DNA of 64,000 nucleotides from Bradyrhizobium sp. AUGA SZCCT0158 (lineage in GTDB: Bacteria; Pseudomonadota; Alphaproteobacteria; Rhizobiales; Xanthobacteraceae). The notes beneath the pieces are model-generated. The model worked only from the letters and a program-made list of their open reading frames with translations, did not search any database and was not told the origin of the DNA. The position numbers and the translations under genes are program-made. The number at the start of each line of letters is the position of its first letter. Position 1 is the stretch's first letter. Positions 1 through 8,024 of the stretch are shown piece by piece. The stretch is taken from contig NZ_JAFCME010000012.1 of the NCBI RefSeq assembly GCF_018130065.1, positions 152,918-216,917 of the forward strand, written 5' to 3'.

Positions 1-106
1 GCTTGCGCATATCGGCGGAGCGCTGCTCCCAGCCCGCGACCAGCTCGACGCTGCCGGGCACGGCGACGCCATTATTGAAGCCGAGATCGCGGTCTTGCTG
101 GCTCAT
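1..106 (-). CDS. alpha/beta hydrolase, N-terminal fragment (gene runs off the window)
   Basis: A minus-strand ATG at 106 opens a frame that stays open to the window edge and encodes about 35 residues starting MSQQDRDLGFNNGVAVPGS and continuing with a W-E-Q-R-S-A-D-M-R segment. From memory this resembles the N-terminus of bacterial alpha/beta hydrolases of the esterase/arylformamidase type, which often begin with an 'NNG..VP' segment. The catalytic part lies outside the window, so the product cannot be confirmed. It is divergent from the amidase gene, which makes 107-239 the shared promoter region. Its presence is a reason to reject an amidase start near base 3. Confidence 0.5.
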   Translation of the reverse strand, partial: MSQQDRDLGFNNGVAVPGSVELVAGWEQRSADMRK

Positions 107-239
107 GGCGCGCCAGTCCAGCGCAGAAAACAATACCGGCATTCCAAATCTCCAGTGCAGCCACGACGTGGGCGGGTTTCCACTTTGCCAAAAAATGTTC
201 TACAGCACCATTCACGACCAAGAAACCGCGGAGGGCAAA

Positions 240-1661
240 GTGGCTGATCAGGGGCTGGTGAGAGAGACGGCGTGTGCCATCGTTGGCAAGCTGAGAGCGG
301 GTGAAGTCACGCCACTCGATCTGCTCGACGTGCTGGAAAAGCGGATCGCTGAAGTCGACGGGCCCGTCAACGCACTGCCGACGCTGTGCTTCGACCGCGC
401 CCGCGACCGTGCCCGGGCGCTGATGAAAAAGCCGGTCGGCGAGCGCGGCCTGCTCGCAGGCCTGCCGATCCCGATCAAGGACCTCACAGCGGTCGAGGGT
501 GTGCTGACCACGCAGGGCTCGCCGATCTACAAGGATAACATCCCGGCGAAATCGGACATTCTGGTCGAGCATCTCGAAAACAACGGCGGCGTGATCTACG
601 CCAAATCAAACACGCCGGAATTCGGCGCCGGCGCCAACACGTTCAACGAAGTGTTCGGCGCGACGCGCAATCCCTGGGATACTTCCCGCTCCGCCGCCGG
701 CTCCTCGGGCGGTGCGGCGGTGGCGCTCGCCACCGGAACAGCCTGGCTCGCCCACGGCTCCGACATGGGCGGCAGCTTACGCAACCCCGCCAGCTTCTGC
801 GGCATCGTCGGGCTGCGGCCGAGCATCGGCCGCGTCGCGCATACGCTTGCGGCCGCCGTCGATCGCAATCTCGGGGTCAACGGCCCGATGGCGCGCAATG
901 TCGAGGACGTAGCCCTGCTGCTCGATGCGATGAGCGGCGAACATCCCGGCGATCCCTTGTCGCTGCCGGTGCTACCAAATTCGTTCCTGTCCGCGGTGCG
1001 CGCGGGCAGCAAGCCGAAGCGCATCGCCTATTCGCCTGATCTCGGCATCACGCCGGTCGATCCCGAAGTTGCCGCGGTCACCCGCAAGGCGGCGCAGCGT
1101 TTCGCGGAAGCCGGGGTCATCGTCGAGGAAGCGCATCCGGACCTCCGCGAGGCCCATGAATGTTTCCACGTGCTGCGCGCGTTCGACTTTGCGCTGAGCA
1201 AGGCGCAGCTGCTGCGCACCAAGCGCGACCAGCTCAAGCCCGAAGTGATCTGGAACATCGAGGAAGGCCTCAAGCTGACCGTCGAGCAGCTCGAGCGCGC
1301 CGAAGCGCAGCGCGTCGCGATGACCGCGCGCACGCTGGAGTTTTTTGACAAGTACGATCTGCTGCTGGCGCCTGCCACCATCGTGGCGCCGTTCCCGGTC
1401 GAGAACCGCTACGTCGCCGAATGCGCCGGCAAAAAGTTCGACAATTATGTCGAATGGCTCGGCATCGTCTACGCGATCACGCTGGTGTGTTGCCCCGCGC
1501 TGTCGCTGCCGTGCGGCTTTACGGCCTCGGGCCTGCCGGTCGGACTGCAGATGGTGGCCAAGCCACGGGCCGAAGCAAAACTTCTCGCCGGCGCGAAGGT
1601 GCTGGAAGACATTCTGGGCGTGCGCGGCACCACGCCGATCGAGCCGCGCGCGCCGAGGTAA
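240..1661 (+). CDS. amidase-signature family hydrolase
   Basis: Predicted C-N hydrolase of the amidase signature family, 473 residues. The Ser-cisSer-Lys triad can be read directly: Lys80 in LPIPIK, cis-Ser155 in GSSGG, nucleophile Ser179 in GGSLR. The spacings (75 and 24) are those of fatty acid amide hydrolase (142, 217, 241). I chose the GTG at 240 because GGAGG lies a few bases upstream at 230-234. A longer frame open from base 3 would overlap the divergent hydrolase, and its first 60 residues look non-coding. The substrate is unknown; aryl or alkyl amides are likely for this subgroup, and Gln-tRNA amidotransferase is unlikely because no gatB or gatC is nearby. No signal peptide, so cytoplasmic. 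Confidence 0.88.
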   Translation: MADQGLVRETACAIVGKLRAGEVTPLDLLDVLEKRIAEVDGPVNALPTLCFDRARDRARALMKKPVGERGLLAGLPIPIKDLTAVEGVLTTQGSPIYKDNIPAKSDILVEHLENNGGVIYAKSNTPEFGAGANTFNEVFGATRNPWDTSRSAAGSSGGAAVALATGTAWLAHGSDMGGSLRNPASFCGIVGLRPSIGRVAHTLAAAVDRNLGVNGPMARNVEDVALLLDAMSGEHPGDPLSLPVLPNSFLSAVRAGSKPKRIAYSPDLGITPVDPEVAAVTRKAAQRFAEAGVIVEEAHPDLREAHECFHVLRAFDFALSKAQLLRTKRDQLKPEVIWNIEEGLKLTVEQLERAEAQRVAMTARTLEFFDKYDLLLAPATIVAPFPVENRYVAECAGKKFDNYVEWLGIVYAITLVCCPALSLPCGFTASGLPVGLQMVAKPRAEAKLLAGAKVLEDILGVRGTTPIEPRAPR

Positions 1662-1711
1662 TGTATTTCTCCCTCAAATCGTCGATGCATCGTCACGAAT
1701 GAGGTTCCGAT

Positions 1712-2377
1712 ATGACCGACGACCCCGAGCCGCCGCCGGAGAGCAAGCTGACACGCAGCAAGGAACGCTGGGCGCGCGAAGGAAAGTTCCTTACCGGAAA
1801 GATCACCCGTCCCGAGGACCAGCGCCTGCCGCCGGGCCAGCATCTGACGCGCGACTGGCCGGTGCTCGACCTCGGCCTGACGCCGAGCATTTCGCGCGAG
1901 CGCTGGCGGCTCGACGTTTACGGCGCGGTCGAAAACCCGATCTTCTGGAATTTTGCCGAGTTCAGCGCGCAACCGCAGACGCAATTCCTGTCCGACATTC
2001 ATTGTGTCACCACCTGGTCGCGCTACGACAATCTATGGGAGGGGCTTTCGACCCGCGACCTGCTGATGGCGTGCCGGCCGCGCGACGAGGCGCGTTTCGT
2101 GGTGCTGCATTCGCATGACGGCTACACCACCAACCTTGCACTGGAAGATTTCGCCGCCGAGGATGCCCTGCTCGCCCACAGCTGGTCCGGCCAGCCGCTG
2201 GAGCAGGACCATGGCGGCCCGGTGCGGCTGGTGGTGCCGCATCTCTATTTCTGGAAGAGCGCCAAATGGCTGCAGAGCATCGAATTCCTCGATAAGGATG
2301 CGCCGGGCTATTGGGAAGTCCGCGGCTATCACAACCGCGGCGACCCGTGGGCGGAGCAGCGTTATTCCAGCGATTGA
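1712..2377 (+). CDS. sulfite oxidase-like molybdopterin oxidoreductase
   Basis: 221-residue cytoplasmic-looking protein of the oxidoreductase molybdopterin-binding (sulfite oxidase) fold. The region around residues 90-105 (FLSDIHCVTTWS) carries Cys98, the expected molybdenum ligand. The C-terminal part, rich in aromatic residues (LYFWKSAKWLQ), is typical of the short YuiH-like members. There is no Tat signal, heme domain or dimerisation domain, so it is far shorter than true sulfite dehydrogenases and the substrate is uncertain. GAGG precedes the ATG. It lies 50 bp after the amidase gene and 20-26 bp before the hydrolase-OsmC gene on the same strand, and two of its neighbours also point to sulfur or redox chemistry. 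Confidence 0.85.
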   Translation: MTDDPEPPPESKLTRSKERWAREGKFLTGKITRPEDQRLPPGQHLTRDWPVLDLGLTPSISRERWRLDVYGAVENPIFWNFAEFSAQPQTQFLSDIHCVTTWSRYDNLWEGLSTRDLLMACRPRDEARFVVLHSHDGYTTNLALEDFAAEDALLAHSWSGQPLEQDHGGPVRLVVPHLYFWKSAKWLQSIEFLDKDAPGYWEVRGYHNRGDPWAEQRYSSD

Positions 2378-2403
2378 CGCCTTAGAGCCAAGGGAGAATG
2401 CCC

Positions 2404-3627
2404 GTGCCGACCGAACGCTTTCAATTCACCGGTGAAGGCGGCCATCAGCTTGCCGCGGCGCTGGACAAACCCGACGGCGCCATCAGCGCCTACGCGTTGT
2501 TCGCGCATTGTTTTACCTGCGGCAAGGATGTGCTGGCGGCCAAACGCATCGCGACTGCGCTCACCGCTCGCGGCATCGCCGTGCTGCGGTTCGACTTCAC
2601 AGGCTTGGGCTCCAGCGAAGGCGATTTCGCCAACTCGACCTTTACCTCGAACGTCGCCGATCTCGTCCACGCCGCCGATCATCTGCGCGACACCCGGCAG
2701 GCTCCGGCGATCCTGATCGGCCACAGCCTCGGCGGTGCCGCAATCCTCGCCGCCGCCGGACAAATCCCCGATGCCAGGGCGGTCGTCACCATTGCCGCGC
2801 CCTCCGATCCCGCACACGTCACCCATTTCTTCAAGGATCGCGTCGAGGACATTCGCACCCAGGGCAAGATCGAGGTTCAGCTCGCCGGACGCCCCTTTCA
2901 CATCAAACGTGAATTCCTCGACGATATCGCCGAACATGGCCTGATGGCGCATGTCGCCAAATTGCACAAGGCGCTGTTGATCATGCATTCGCCGACCGAT
3001 GACACGGTCGGGATCGATAACGCGACCAATATTTTTGTCGCTGCAAAACATCCGAAAAGTTTCGTGTCGCTGTTCGGCGCCGATCATCTGCTCAGCAACA
3101 AGCGCGATGCCGCGTATGTCGCCGACGTCATTGCCGCCTGGGCCGAACGCTATGTCGAACCGCTTCCAGCTCAACCGGCCGCCGAACGCGGCGAGGTACC
3201 GCGCAATGTCGTGGTGCGCGAGACCCGCGCCGGCAAATTCCAGCAGACCGTCACGTCGGGGTCGCACCAGATGCTGGCCGACGAACCCGTCGCCGCCGGC
3301 GGCGAGGACTCCGGGCCCGGGCCGTATGATTTCGTGCTCGCGGGCCTTGGCGCCTGCACCTCAATGACGATGCGGATGTATGCCGACCGCAAATCGCTGC
3401 CGCTCGATCGCGTCACGGTGACGCTGCAGCACAAGAAGATCCATGCGGAAGACTGCGCCGAATGCGAAACCCGCGTCGGCATGCTCGACCAGATCGACCG
3501 GGTGATCTCGATCGAGGGCGCGCTCGACGCCGATCAGCGCAAGCGATTGATGGAAATTGCCGACAAGTGCCCGGTGCACCGGACGCTGACATCGGAAATC
3601 CAGATCGTGACCAAGGCTGCGGAGTAA
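2404..3627 (+). CDS. bifunctional alpha/beta hydrolase-OsmC family protein
   Basis: Natural fusion of about 407 residues. Counting from the alternative ATG at 2398, residues 1-258 form an alpha/beta hydrolase with nucleophile Ser110 (GHSLGG), acid Asp201/202 and His230. Residues 262-409 form an OsmC/Ohr-like domain with paired Cys320 (LGACTS) and Cys391 (DKCPVHR), the thiol pair that reduces organic hydroperoxides in the family. The ATG at 2398 is only one base from the GGGAG at 2392-2396. The GTG at 2404 has a normal 7-base spacing and is preferred. Fusions of this type are known in proteobacteria; their joint substrate is not established. Likely cotranscribed with the sulfite-oxidase-like gene. 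Confidence 0.88.
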   Translation: MPTERFQFTGEGGHQLAAALDKPDGAISAYALFAHCFTCGKDVLAAKRIATALTARGIAVLRFDFTGLGSSEGDFANSTFTSNVADLVHAADHLRDTRQAPAILIGHSLGGAAILAAAGQIPDARAVVTIAAPSDPAHVTHFFKDRVEDIRTQGKIEVQLAGRPFHIKREFLDDIAEHGLMAHVAKLHKALLIMHSPTDDTVGIDNATNIFVAAKHPKSFVSLFGADHLLSNKRDAAYVADVIAAWAERYVEPLPAQPAAERGEVPRNVVVRETRAGKFQQTVTSGSHQMLADEPVAAGGEDSGPGPYDFVLAGLGACTSMTMRMYADRKSLPLDRVTVTLQHKKIHAEDCAECETRVGMLDQIDRVISIEGALDADQRKRLMEIADKCPVHRTLTSEIQIVTKAAE

Positions 3628-3636
3628 AAAGCGAAG

Positions 3637-3782
3637 TCGTCGTCCCGGCCTTGAGCTCAGATGCGCAATTGCGCATCGGGGGACCCATACGCCGTGGCTT
3701 TAGTTGATTAAGAAGGTATTTAACGCCGGTGCTCTCACCGAAAGGACACGGCGTATGGGTCCCGGGTCAATCCCGGGACGAC
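3637..3782. repeat. palindromic dispersed repeat (GTCGTCCCGG / ACCCATA family)
   Basis: Nested inverted repeat in the gap between two convergent genes. The outer arms are TCGTCCCGG and its complement near 3777. The inner arms are ACCCATACGCCGTG (3683-3696) and its exact complement (3747-3760). An 18-base perfect palindrome, GATGCGCAATTGCGCATC, lies near 3660-3677. Related copies occur at 20702-20823 and 55721-55843, with a cousin at 15126-15238. It probably acts as a bidirectional mRNA 3' end. Confidence 0.8.
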
Positions 3783-3790
3783 ATCGATTT

Positions 3791-4849
3791 TCAAGCCGTT
3801 GCCAGCGGACGTACACGGAGCGCGCCGCGCAAGCCTAGCGCGGTGCCGACCAGGATGCCGGCGACCGCGATGAACGAGGCCAGCGCCAGCGTCGAAAACC
3901 CTGTCAGTCCCTGCCCGATCGAGCAGCCGAACGCCATCACGCCGCCGGCGCCCATCAGCGCGGCGCCGCCGCCCGAGCGCAGCATGTGGCGCGGCGATTG
4001 ATAACCTTCCAGGTGGAAACGTCCGGTCGCCAGTGCCGTGATCAGGCTGCCGGCGAGCACGCCGCCGACCGTGGCAATGCCGAAGTTCAGCGTCGATCCC
4101 GTCGACAGCATGACATATTGCAAGGCATCCGCGATCGGCGCGATGAAGGTCAGCGACACCACCGGCGTCGGATTGAAATCATCGGCGCCGAGATAGCCGC
4201 TCGCGAACCAGCCGCTCGCCACCAGAATGCCGATCACAAAACCGGCAGCCACCTGGCCCGGCGATTTCCGGAATGGCGCGTGCCCGAACGCGAAGATGAT
4301 CAGCGCCGCGCTGACGGCGGACGCCGCCAGCATGCGCGCCGTGATTTCGCTGAGGCCGAGCGCCGACAACAGCGCCGGCACCGAATTCACTGTCGTCGTG
4401 GTCTGCGAGGCCTGCACCATCGCGATACGCGCCGGCGCGATCAGGCCCTTCAGCGTCATCATTGCAAAAATGCCGAGCACCATCACCACCACGAAGGAGC
4501 GGAGGTTGCCGCGCCCGAGCAGCACCAGCGCGCGCGAACCACAACCGTTCGACATCACCATGCCGTAGCCGAACAACAGCCCGCCGACAAACATCAGCGG
4601 CGCCGAGAATGACGGTTGCAGATAGATCGACTTGCCGAGATCGACGAGGCCCGCGGCCGCCAGCAACTGCGTTGCTGCAACACTCACGCCGATGGCGAGC
4701 GCATAGGTACGGACCAGGCGGCCATCGCCTTCCGCCCACCAGCCGCGCAGGCTGGAGAGCATGCAAAAGCCGCTCAACAGAGCGACCGCGCCATAGACGA
4801 GGCCGATCAGTAATCCGCTCAGCACGACAATATTGGCAGGGCCTTCCAC
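3791..4849 (-). CDS. YeeE/YedE family sulfur-compound transporter
   Basis: Polytopic membrane protein of about 352 residues with roughly nine to ten hydrophobic segments. It carries two conserved cysteine signatures of the YeeE/YedE (TsuA) family, SNGCGSRALV and FGCSIGQGL, which in characterised members line the thiosulfate path. The likely role is import of thiosulfate or a related sulfur species across the inner membrane. The ATG at 4894 has no ribosome binding site, whereas the GTG at 4849 has AAGGGA seven bases upstream, so the shorter start is preferred. It is convergent with the hydrolase-OsmC gene. The exact substrate is inferred from family only. Confidence 0.85.
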   Translation of the reverse strand: MEGPANIVVLSGLLIGLVYGAVALLSGFCMLSSLRGWWAEGDGRLVRTYALAIGVSVAATQLLAAAGLVDLGKSIYLQPSFSAPLMFVGGLLFGYGMVMSNGCGSRALVLLGRGNLRSFVVVMVLGIFAMMTLKGLIAPARIAMVQASQTTTTVNSVPALLSALGLSEITARMLAASAVSAALIIFAFGHAPFRKSPGQVAAGFVIGILVASGWFASGYLGADDFNPTPVVSLTFIAPIADALQYVMLSTGSTLNFGIATVGGVLAGSLITALATGRFHLEGYQSPRHMLRSGGGAALMGAGGVMAFGCSIGQGLTGFSTLALASFIAVAGILVGTALGLRGALRVRPLATA

Positions 4850-5010
4850 GGCATTTTCCCTTGGAGCGTTCGGCGATATCAGCCGCAACAGCATAAATAT
4901 GCTACAGATTTCACCCTGCTATAGCGGCGCATGCATGGGCGCGTCCACGGCGGGGGACAACAAAGAATGAAGCTTCCGCGCGGTGCGACAATGAGAGAAT
5001 AAAACAATCG

Positions 5011-5024
5011 ATTCCAACTGGAAT
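5011..5024. promoter_or_regulatory. possible operator upstream of the YeeE/YedE gene
   Basis: ATTCCA-AC-TGGAAT is a perfect 6+6 inverted repeat in the AT-richer 227-base gap between the YeeE/YedE start (4849) and the MDR gene end (5077). Position and symmetry suit a dimeric regulator, but no regulator gene is adjacent and a 14-base palindrome can occur by chance. Confidence 0.25.
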
Positions 5025-5076
5025 GCGATTGGTTTCGTTCCCGCGATAAAGAGGAAAAATATCTGGCCGAAAGGAT

Positions 5077-6081
5077 TTACACCGGCCGCAGGATCACGCG
5101 GTCGCGCGACGAACCCGCCACCGCGATGAAGGCGGCCCTGGCATGTTCCAGAGAAAAGATCGCCGCCGGCTTGATCGGGAACGGTTTTAAATGCCCGCTG
5201 GCGAAGCCGGGTCCGATTTCCCTGAGCACCGCGCCGGTTGCGACCGACGACAGGCCGAGCGTATCGATGCCGACATAGGTGTGCTGGCCGCGATAGAACT
5301 CCAGAATGTTGAACTGCACGATGCGGTCGACGGCTGCGATCAGGATCTGCCGCCCGCGCAGCGCCAGCGATTGATGCGCCGCCTGAAAATAGGGATCGCC
5401 GACGGTGTTGAACACGATGTCGGCGCCCTTGCCGTCGGTGAGTTCGCGCACACGCGCCGCGACGTCAGTCACGGAAGCGTTGATGATTTCGACCTTCGAA
5501 TTGGCGTGGCCTTCATAAAGTTCGTCCTTGCGCACCACGCCGATCACGCGCGCGCCGTGCCAGCTTGCGATCTGCACCGCGGCCTGCCCGACCTTGCCGT
5601 TGACGCCCATGACCAGCACGGTCTCGCCGGCTTTGGGAATGCCGGCGCGACGCAGCCCTTCCATCGCGGTCACAAAGGGAACGCCGATACCGGCGGCCTC
5701 CTCCCACGAAATGCTTTTGGGCTTCTCCACCACGGCATCGGCTTCGACCACGAGATGCGTGGCATGGGTGCCGTCACGGCGAATGCCGAGATCGCCGGAC
5801 GAGCCGAACACGTCCCGCCCGATCGATCCCACGGGTCCGTCGATCACGACGCCGGCATAGTCGCGGCCCGGCGTCCGCGGAAACACCGCATAGGGCATCA
5901 GGCCAGTGGCGGCCTTCACGTCGGACGGATTGACGGCGGCAGCCTTGACTTCGATCAGCAGATCATTGGCGCCGCGCGACAGCGTGTGGGTCTCGACGAC
6001 GGGCGCGAGCGAGGCCGCGTCGGCGACTTTCGCTGGCAGGCGGACGCAGCGGGCTTGAACAACTGGCTTCTCGGCAAGCAT
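5077..6081 (-). CDS. MDR-family zinc-independent oxidoreductase (quinone oxidoreductase-like)
   Basis: 334-residue medium-chain dehydrogenase/reductase. The N-terminal GroES-like domain is followed by a Rossmann NADPH-binding motif, LVMGVNGKVGQAAVQIA, at about residues 155-171. The Cys/His cluster of the structural zinc loop is missing, which points to the quinone oxidoreductase/enoyl reductase branch rather than a zinc alcohol dehydrogenase. The ATG at 6081 is preceded by AGGA about ten bases upstream. It starts 43 bp after paaK on the same strand and may be carried on the paa transcript, but it is not a known paa enzyme. Substrate unknown. Confidence 0.8.
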   Translation of the reverse strand: MLAEKPVVQARCVRLPAKVADAASLAPVVETHTLSRGANDLLIEVKAAAVNPSDVKAATGLMPYAVFPRTPGRDYAGVVIDGPVGSIGRDVFGSSGDLGIRRDGTHATHLVVEADAVVEKPKSISWEEAAGIGVPFVTAMEGLRRAGIPKAGETVLVMGVNGKVGQAAVQIASWHGARVIGVVRKDELYEGHANSKVEIINASVTDVAARVRELTDGKGADIVFNTVGDPYFQAAHQSLALRGRQILIAAVDRIVQFNILEFYRGQHTYVGIDTLGLSSVATGAVLREIGPGFASGHLKPFPIKPAAIFSLEHARAAFIAVAGSSRDRVILRPV

Positions 6082-6124
6082 GTATCGAATTCCTGATCTC
6101 GCGCGACCTCGCGCGGATCAGCAG

Positions 6125-7456
6125 TTACCCCTTCGGGCGCTTGTCGTAAACACGTTTCGCCTTTCCCAGCGATCGCTCCAGGGTCTCGGGGGCGACGGCT
6201 TTGATGCGGGCGGTGATGCCGATGGTGTTCTTGATGAAGGTTGCGACTTTCTCCGTATGCGTGGGCAGACCGCTGCCGTCCCAATGTTCGGGACGGGCTT
6301 CCGCCAGCACAGTCATTTCGTCCATGCGGCCCTCGCGCGTCAGTTCGATGATGAAATGTCCGCCGCACCAGTCGGTCGCGAGCAGAGCCTCTTCGATCTG
6401 GGTCGGAAACACGTTGACCCCGCGCAGGATGATCATGTCGTCGGAGCGACCCGTGACCTTTTCCATCCGCCGCATGCTAGGGCGCGCCGTGCCCGGCAGC
6501 AGCCGCGTCAGGTCGCGGGTGCGGTAGCGGATGATCGGAAAGGCTTCCTTGGTCAGCGAGGTGAACACCAGCTCGCCCTTTTCGCCATCCGGCAGCACCG
6601 CACCGGTCTCGGGGTCGATCACTTCGGGGTAGAAATGGTCTTCCCAGATATGCAGGCCGTCCTTGGTCTCCACACATTCCTGCGCGACGCCGGGGCCGAT
6701 CACTTCCGACAGGCCGTAAATGTCGGTCGCGTCCATGTCGAAGGCCTGCTCTATCTCCACGCGCATCGCGTTGGTCCAGGGCTCGGCGCCGAAGATGCCG
6801 AACTTGAGCGAGGATGCGCGAGGGTCGAGCTTCTGCTTCTTGAACTCGTCCAGGATCGCCAGCATGTAGCTCGGCGTCACCGTGATGATGTCGGGTTTGA
6901 AATCGTTGATCAGTTGCACCTGCCGTTCGGTCATGCCGCCGGACACCGGCACCACGGTGCAGCCGAGTTTCTCGGCGCCGTAATGCGCGCCAAGGCCGCC
7001 GGTGAACAGGCCGTAGCCATAGGCGTTGTGCATGATCATGCCGGTGCGGCCGCCGGCGGCGCGGATCGAACGCGCCATCACGTCCGACCACACGTCGATA
7101 TCGGCCTGCGTGTAGCCGACCACGATCGGCTTGCCGGTCGTGCCCGATGAGGCATGGACGCGGACCATTTTCTCGCGCGGCACCGCGAACATGTTGAACG
7201 GGTAATTGTCGCGCAGATCGGTTTTCACCGTGAACGGAAACTTCGCAAGGTCGGCGAGCTGTTTGAAATCGCCGGGATGCACGCCGGCCTTGTCGAAGGC
7301 CCTCTTGTAATGCGCGACATTGTCATAGGCATGCGCCAGCGACCAGGCGAGGCGTTTTGTCTGCAGCGCCATGATCTCGTCGCGGGAGGCGCGCTCCGCA
7401 GCGTCCAACTCGGCGCGGTAGCCGCCTGCACTGGAATGAAGCTTGGTCGAAGCCAT
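6125..7456 (-). CDS. paaK: phenylacetate-CoA ligase
   Basis: Activates phenylacetate to phenylacetyl-CoA with ATP, the first step of aerobic phenylacetate breakdown. The 443-residue protein has the adenylate-forming P-loop motif SSGTTGKPIVVGYT and the DIYGLSEVIGPGVAQEC region typical of PaaK, and the length matches the family (about 437). The ATG at 7456 follows GAGGAAA. The longer frame begins with a TTG that overlaps this ribosome binding site and is rejected. It lies 27 bp downstream of paaI, in the paa operon. Confidence 0.95.
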   Translation of the reverse strand: MASTKLHSSAGGYRAELDAAERASRDEIMALQTKRLAWSLAHAYDNVAHYKRAFDKAGVHPGDFKQLADLAKFPFTVKTDLRDNYPFNMFAVPREKMVRVHASSGTTGKPIVVGYTQADIDVWSDVMARSIRAAGGRTGMIMHNAYGYGLFTGGLGAHYGAEKLGCTVVPVSGGMTERQVQLINDFKPDIITVTPSYMLAILDEFKKQKLDPRASSLKFGIFGAEPWTNAMRVEIEQAFDMDATDIYGLSEVIGPGVAQECVETKDGLHIWEDHFYPEVIDPETGAVLPDGEKGELVFTSLTKEAFPIIRYRTRDLTRLLPGTARPSMRRMEKVTGRSDDMIILRGVNVFPTQIEEALLATDWCGGHFIIELTREGRMDEMTVLAEARPEHWDGSGLPTHTEKVATFIKNTIGITARIKAVAPETLERSLGKAKRVYDKRPKG

Positions 7457-7483
7457 CGCGTGTTTCCTCAAAGATCGTTTTGT

Positions 7484-7936
7484 TTATTTTATCGTGGTAC
7501 CGGGCAGCCACGCACCACCGATGGTGCGGGAATGACCGCGGAATTCCGCGATCACAACGTCACCAGCGGTGACCTGCACATCGTAGATGCCCGATCTGCC
7601 GCTGCGCGAGATCTCGCGCGCGCTCGCCACCAGCACATCGCCGAGCTTGCCGGGCCGGATGAAGGTGACATGGCACTGCGCCGCGACCGCGCGCTCGTTA
7701 TGGGTGTTGCAGGCAAAGGCAAAACTGGAATCCGCCAGCGTAAAGATGAAACCGCCATGGGCGATGCGCTGGCCGTTGACCATGTCAGGCCTGACCGTCA
7801 TCGACAGCGTCGCCCGGCCGGGCCCGATCTCGACGATCTGCATGCCGAGGCCCTTGCTGGCGTCGTCCTCCTTCCACATCGCGTCCGCACAGGCGCGCGC
7901 GAGGTCGTCGGGCGAAAGCGTGGCATTGACGTTCAC
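7484..7936 (-). CDS. paaI: hydroxyphenylacetyl-CoA thioesterase
   Basis: Hotdog-fold thioesterase of 150 residues that releases CoA from dead-end hydroxyphenylacetyl-CoA or related intermediates and so prevents CoA trapping. The family motif IAHGGFIFTLADSSFAFACN contains the active-site Asp on the hotdog helix. I place the start at the GTG at 7936, where GGGAG lies six bases upstream. A frame open to 7981 has a non-typical N-terminus. It sits between paaE and paaK on the same strand. Confidence 0.92.
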   Translation of the reverse strand: MNVNATLSPDDLARACADAMWKEDDASKGLGMQIVEIGPGRATLSMTVRPDMVNGQRIAHGGFIFTLADSSFAFACNTHNERAVAAQCHVTFIRPGKLGDVLVASAREISRSGRSGIYDVQVTAGDVVIAEFRGHSRTIGGAWLPGTTIK

Positions 7937-8024
7937 TGCGGTCTCCCTGTCGTCGGGCCTGTTGCAACAGGCCTCTTTCATTCGGGTAGTCTAGCCGTCG
8001 CACCGTCAAACGCGACGGCGTTGT

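Noticed and set aside
3..239. N-terminal extension of the amidase to base 3
   Set aside because: Overlaps the divergent hydrolase start, lacks a ribosome binding site, and adds 79 residues foreign to the amidase signature family; the catalytic spacings fit the GTG start at 240.
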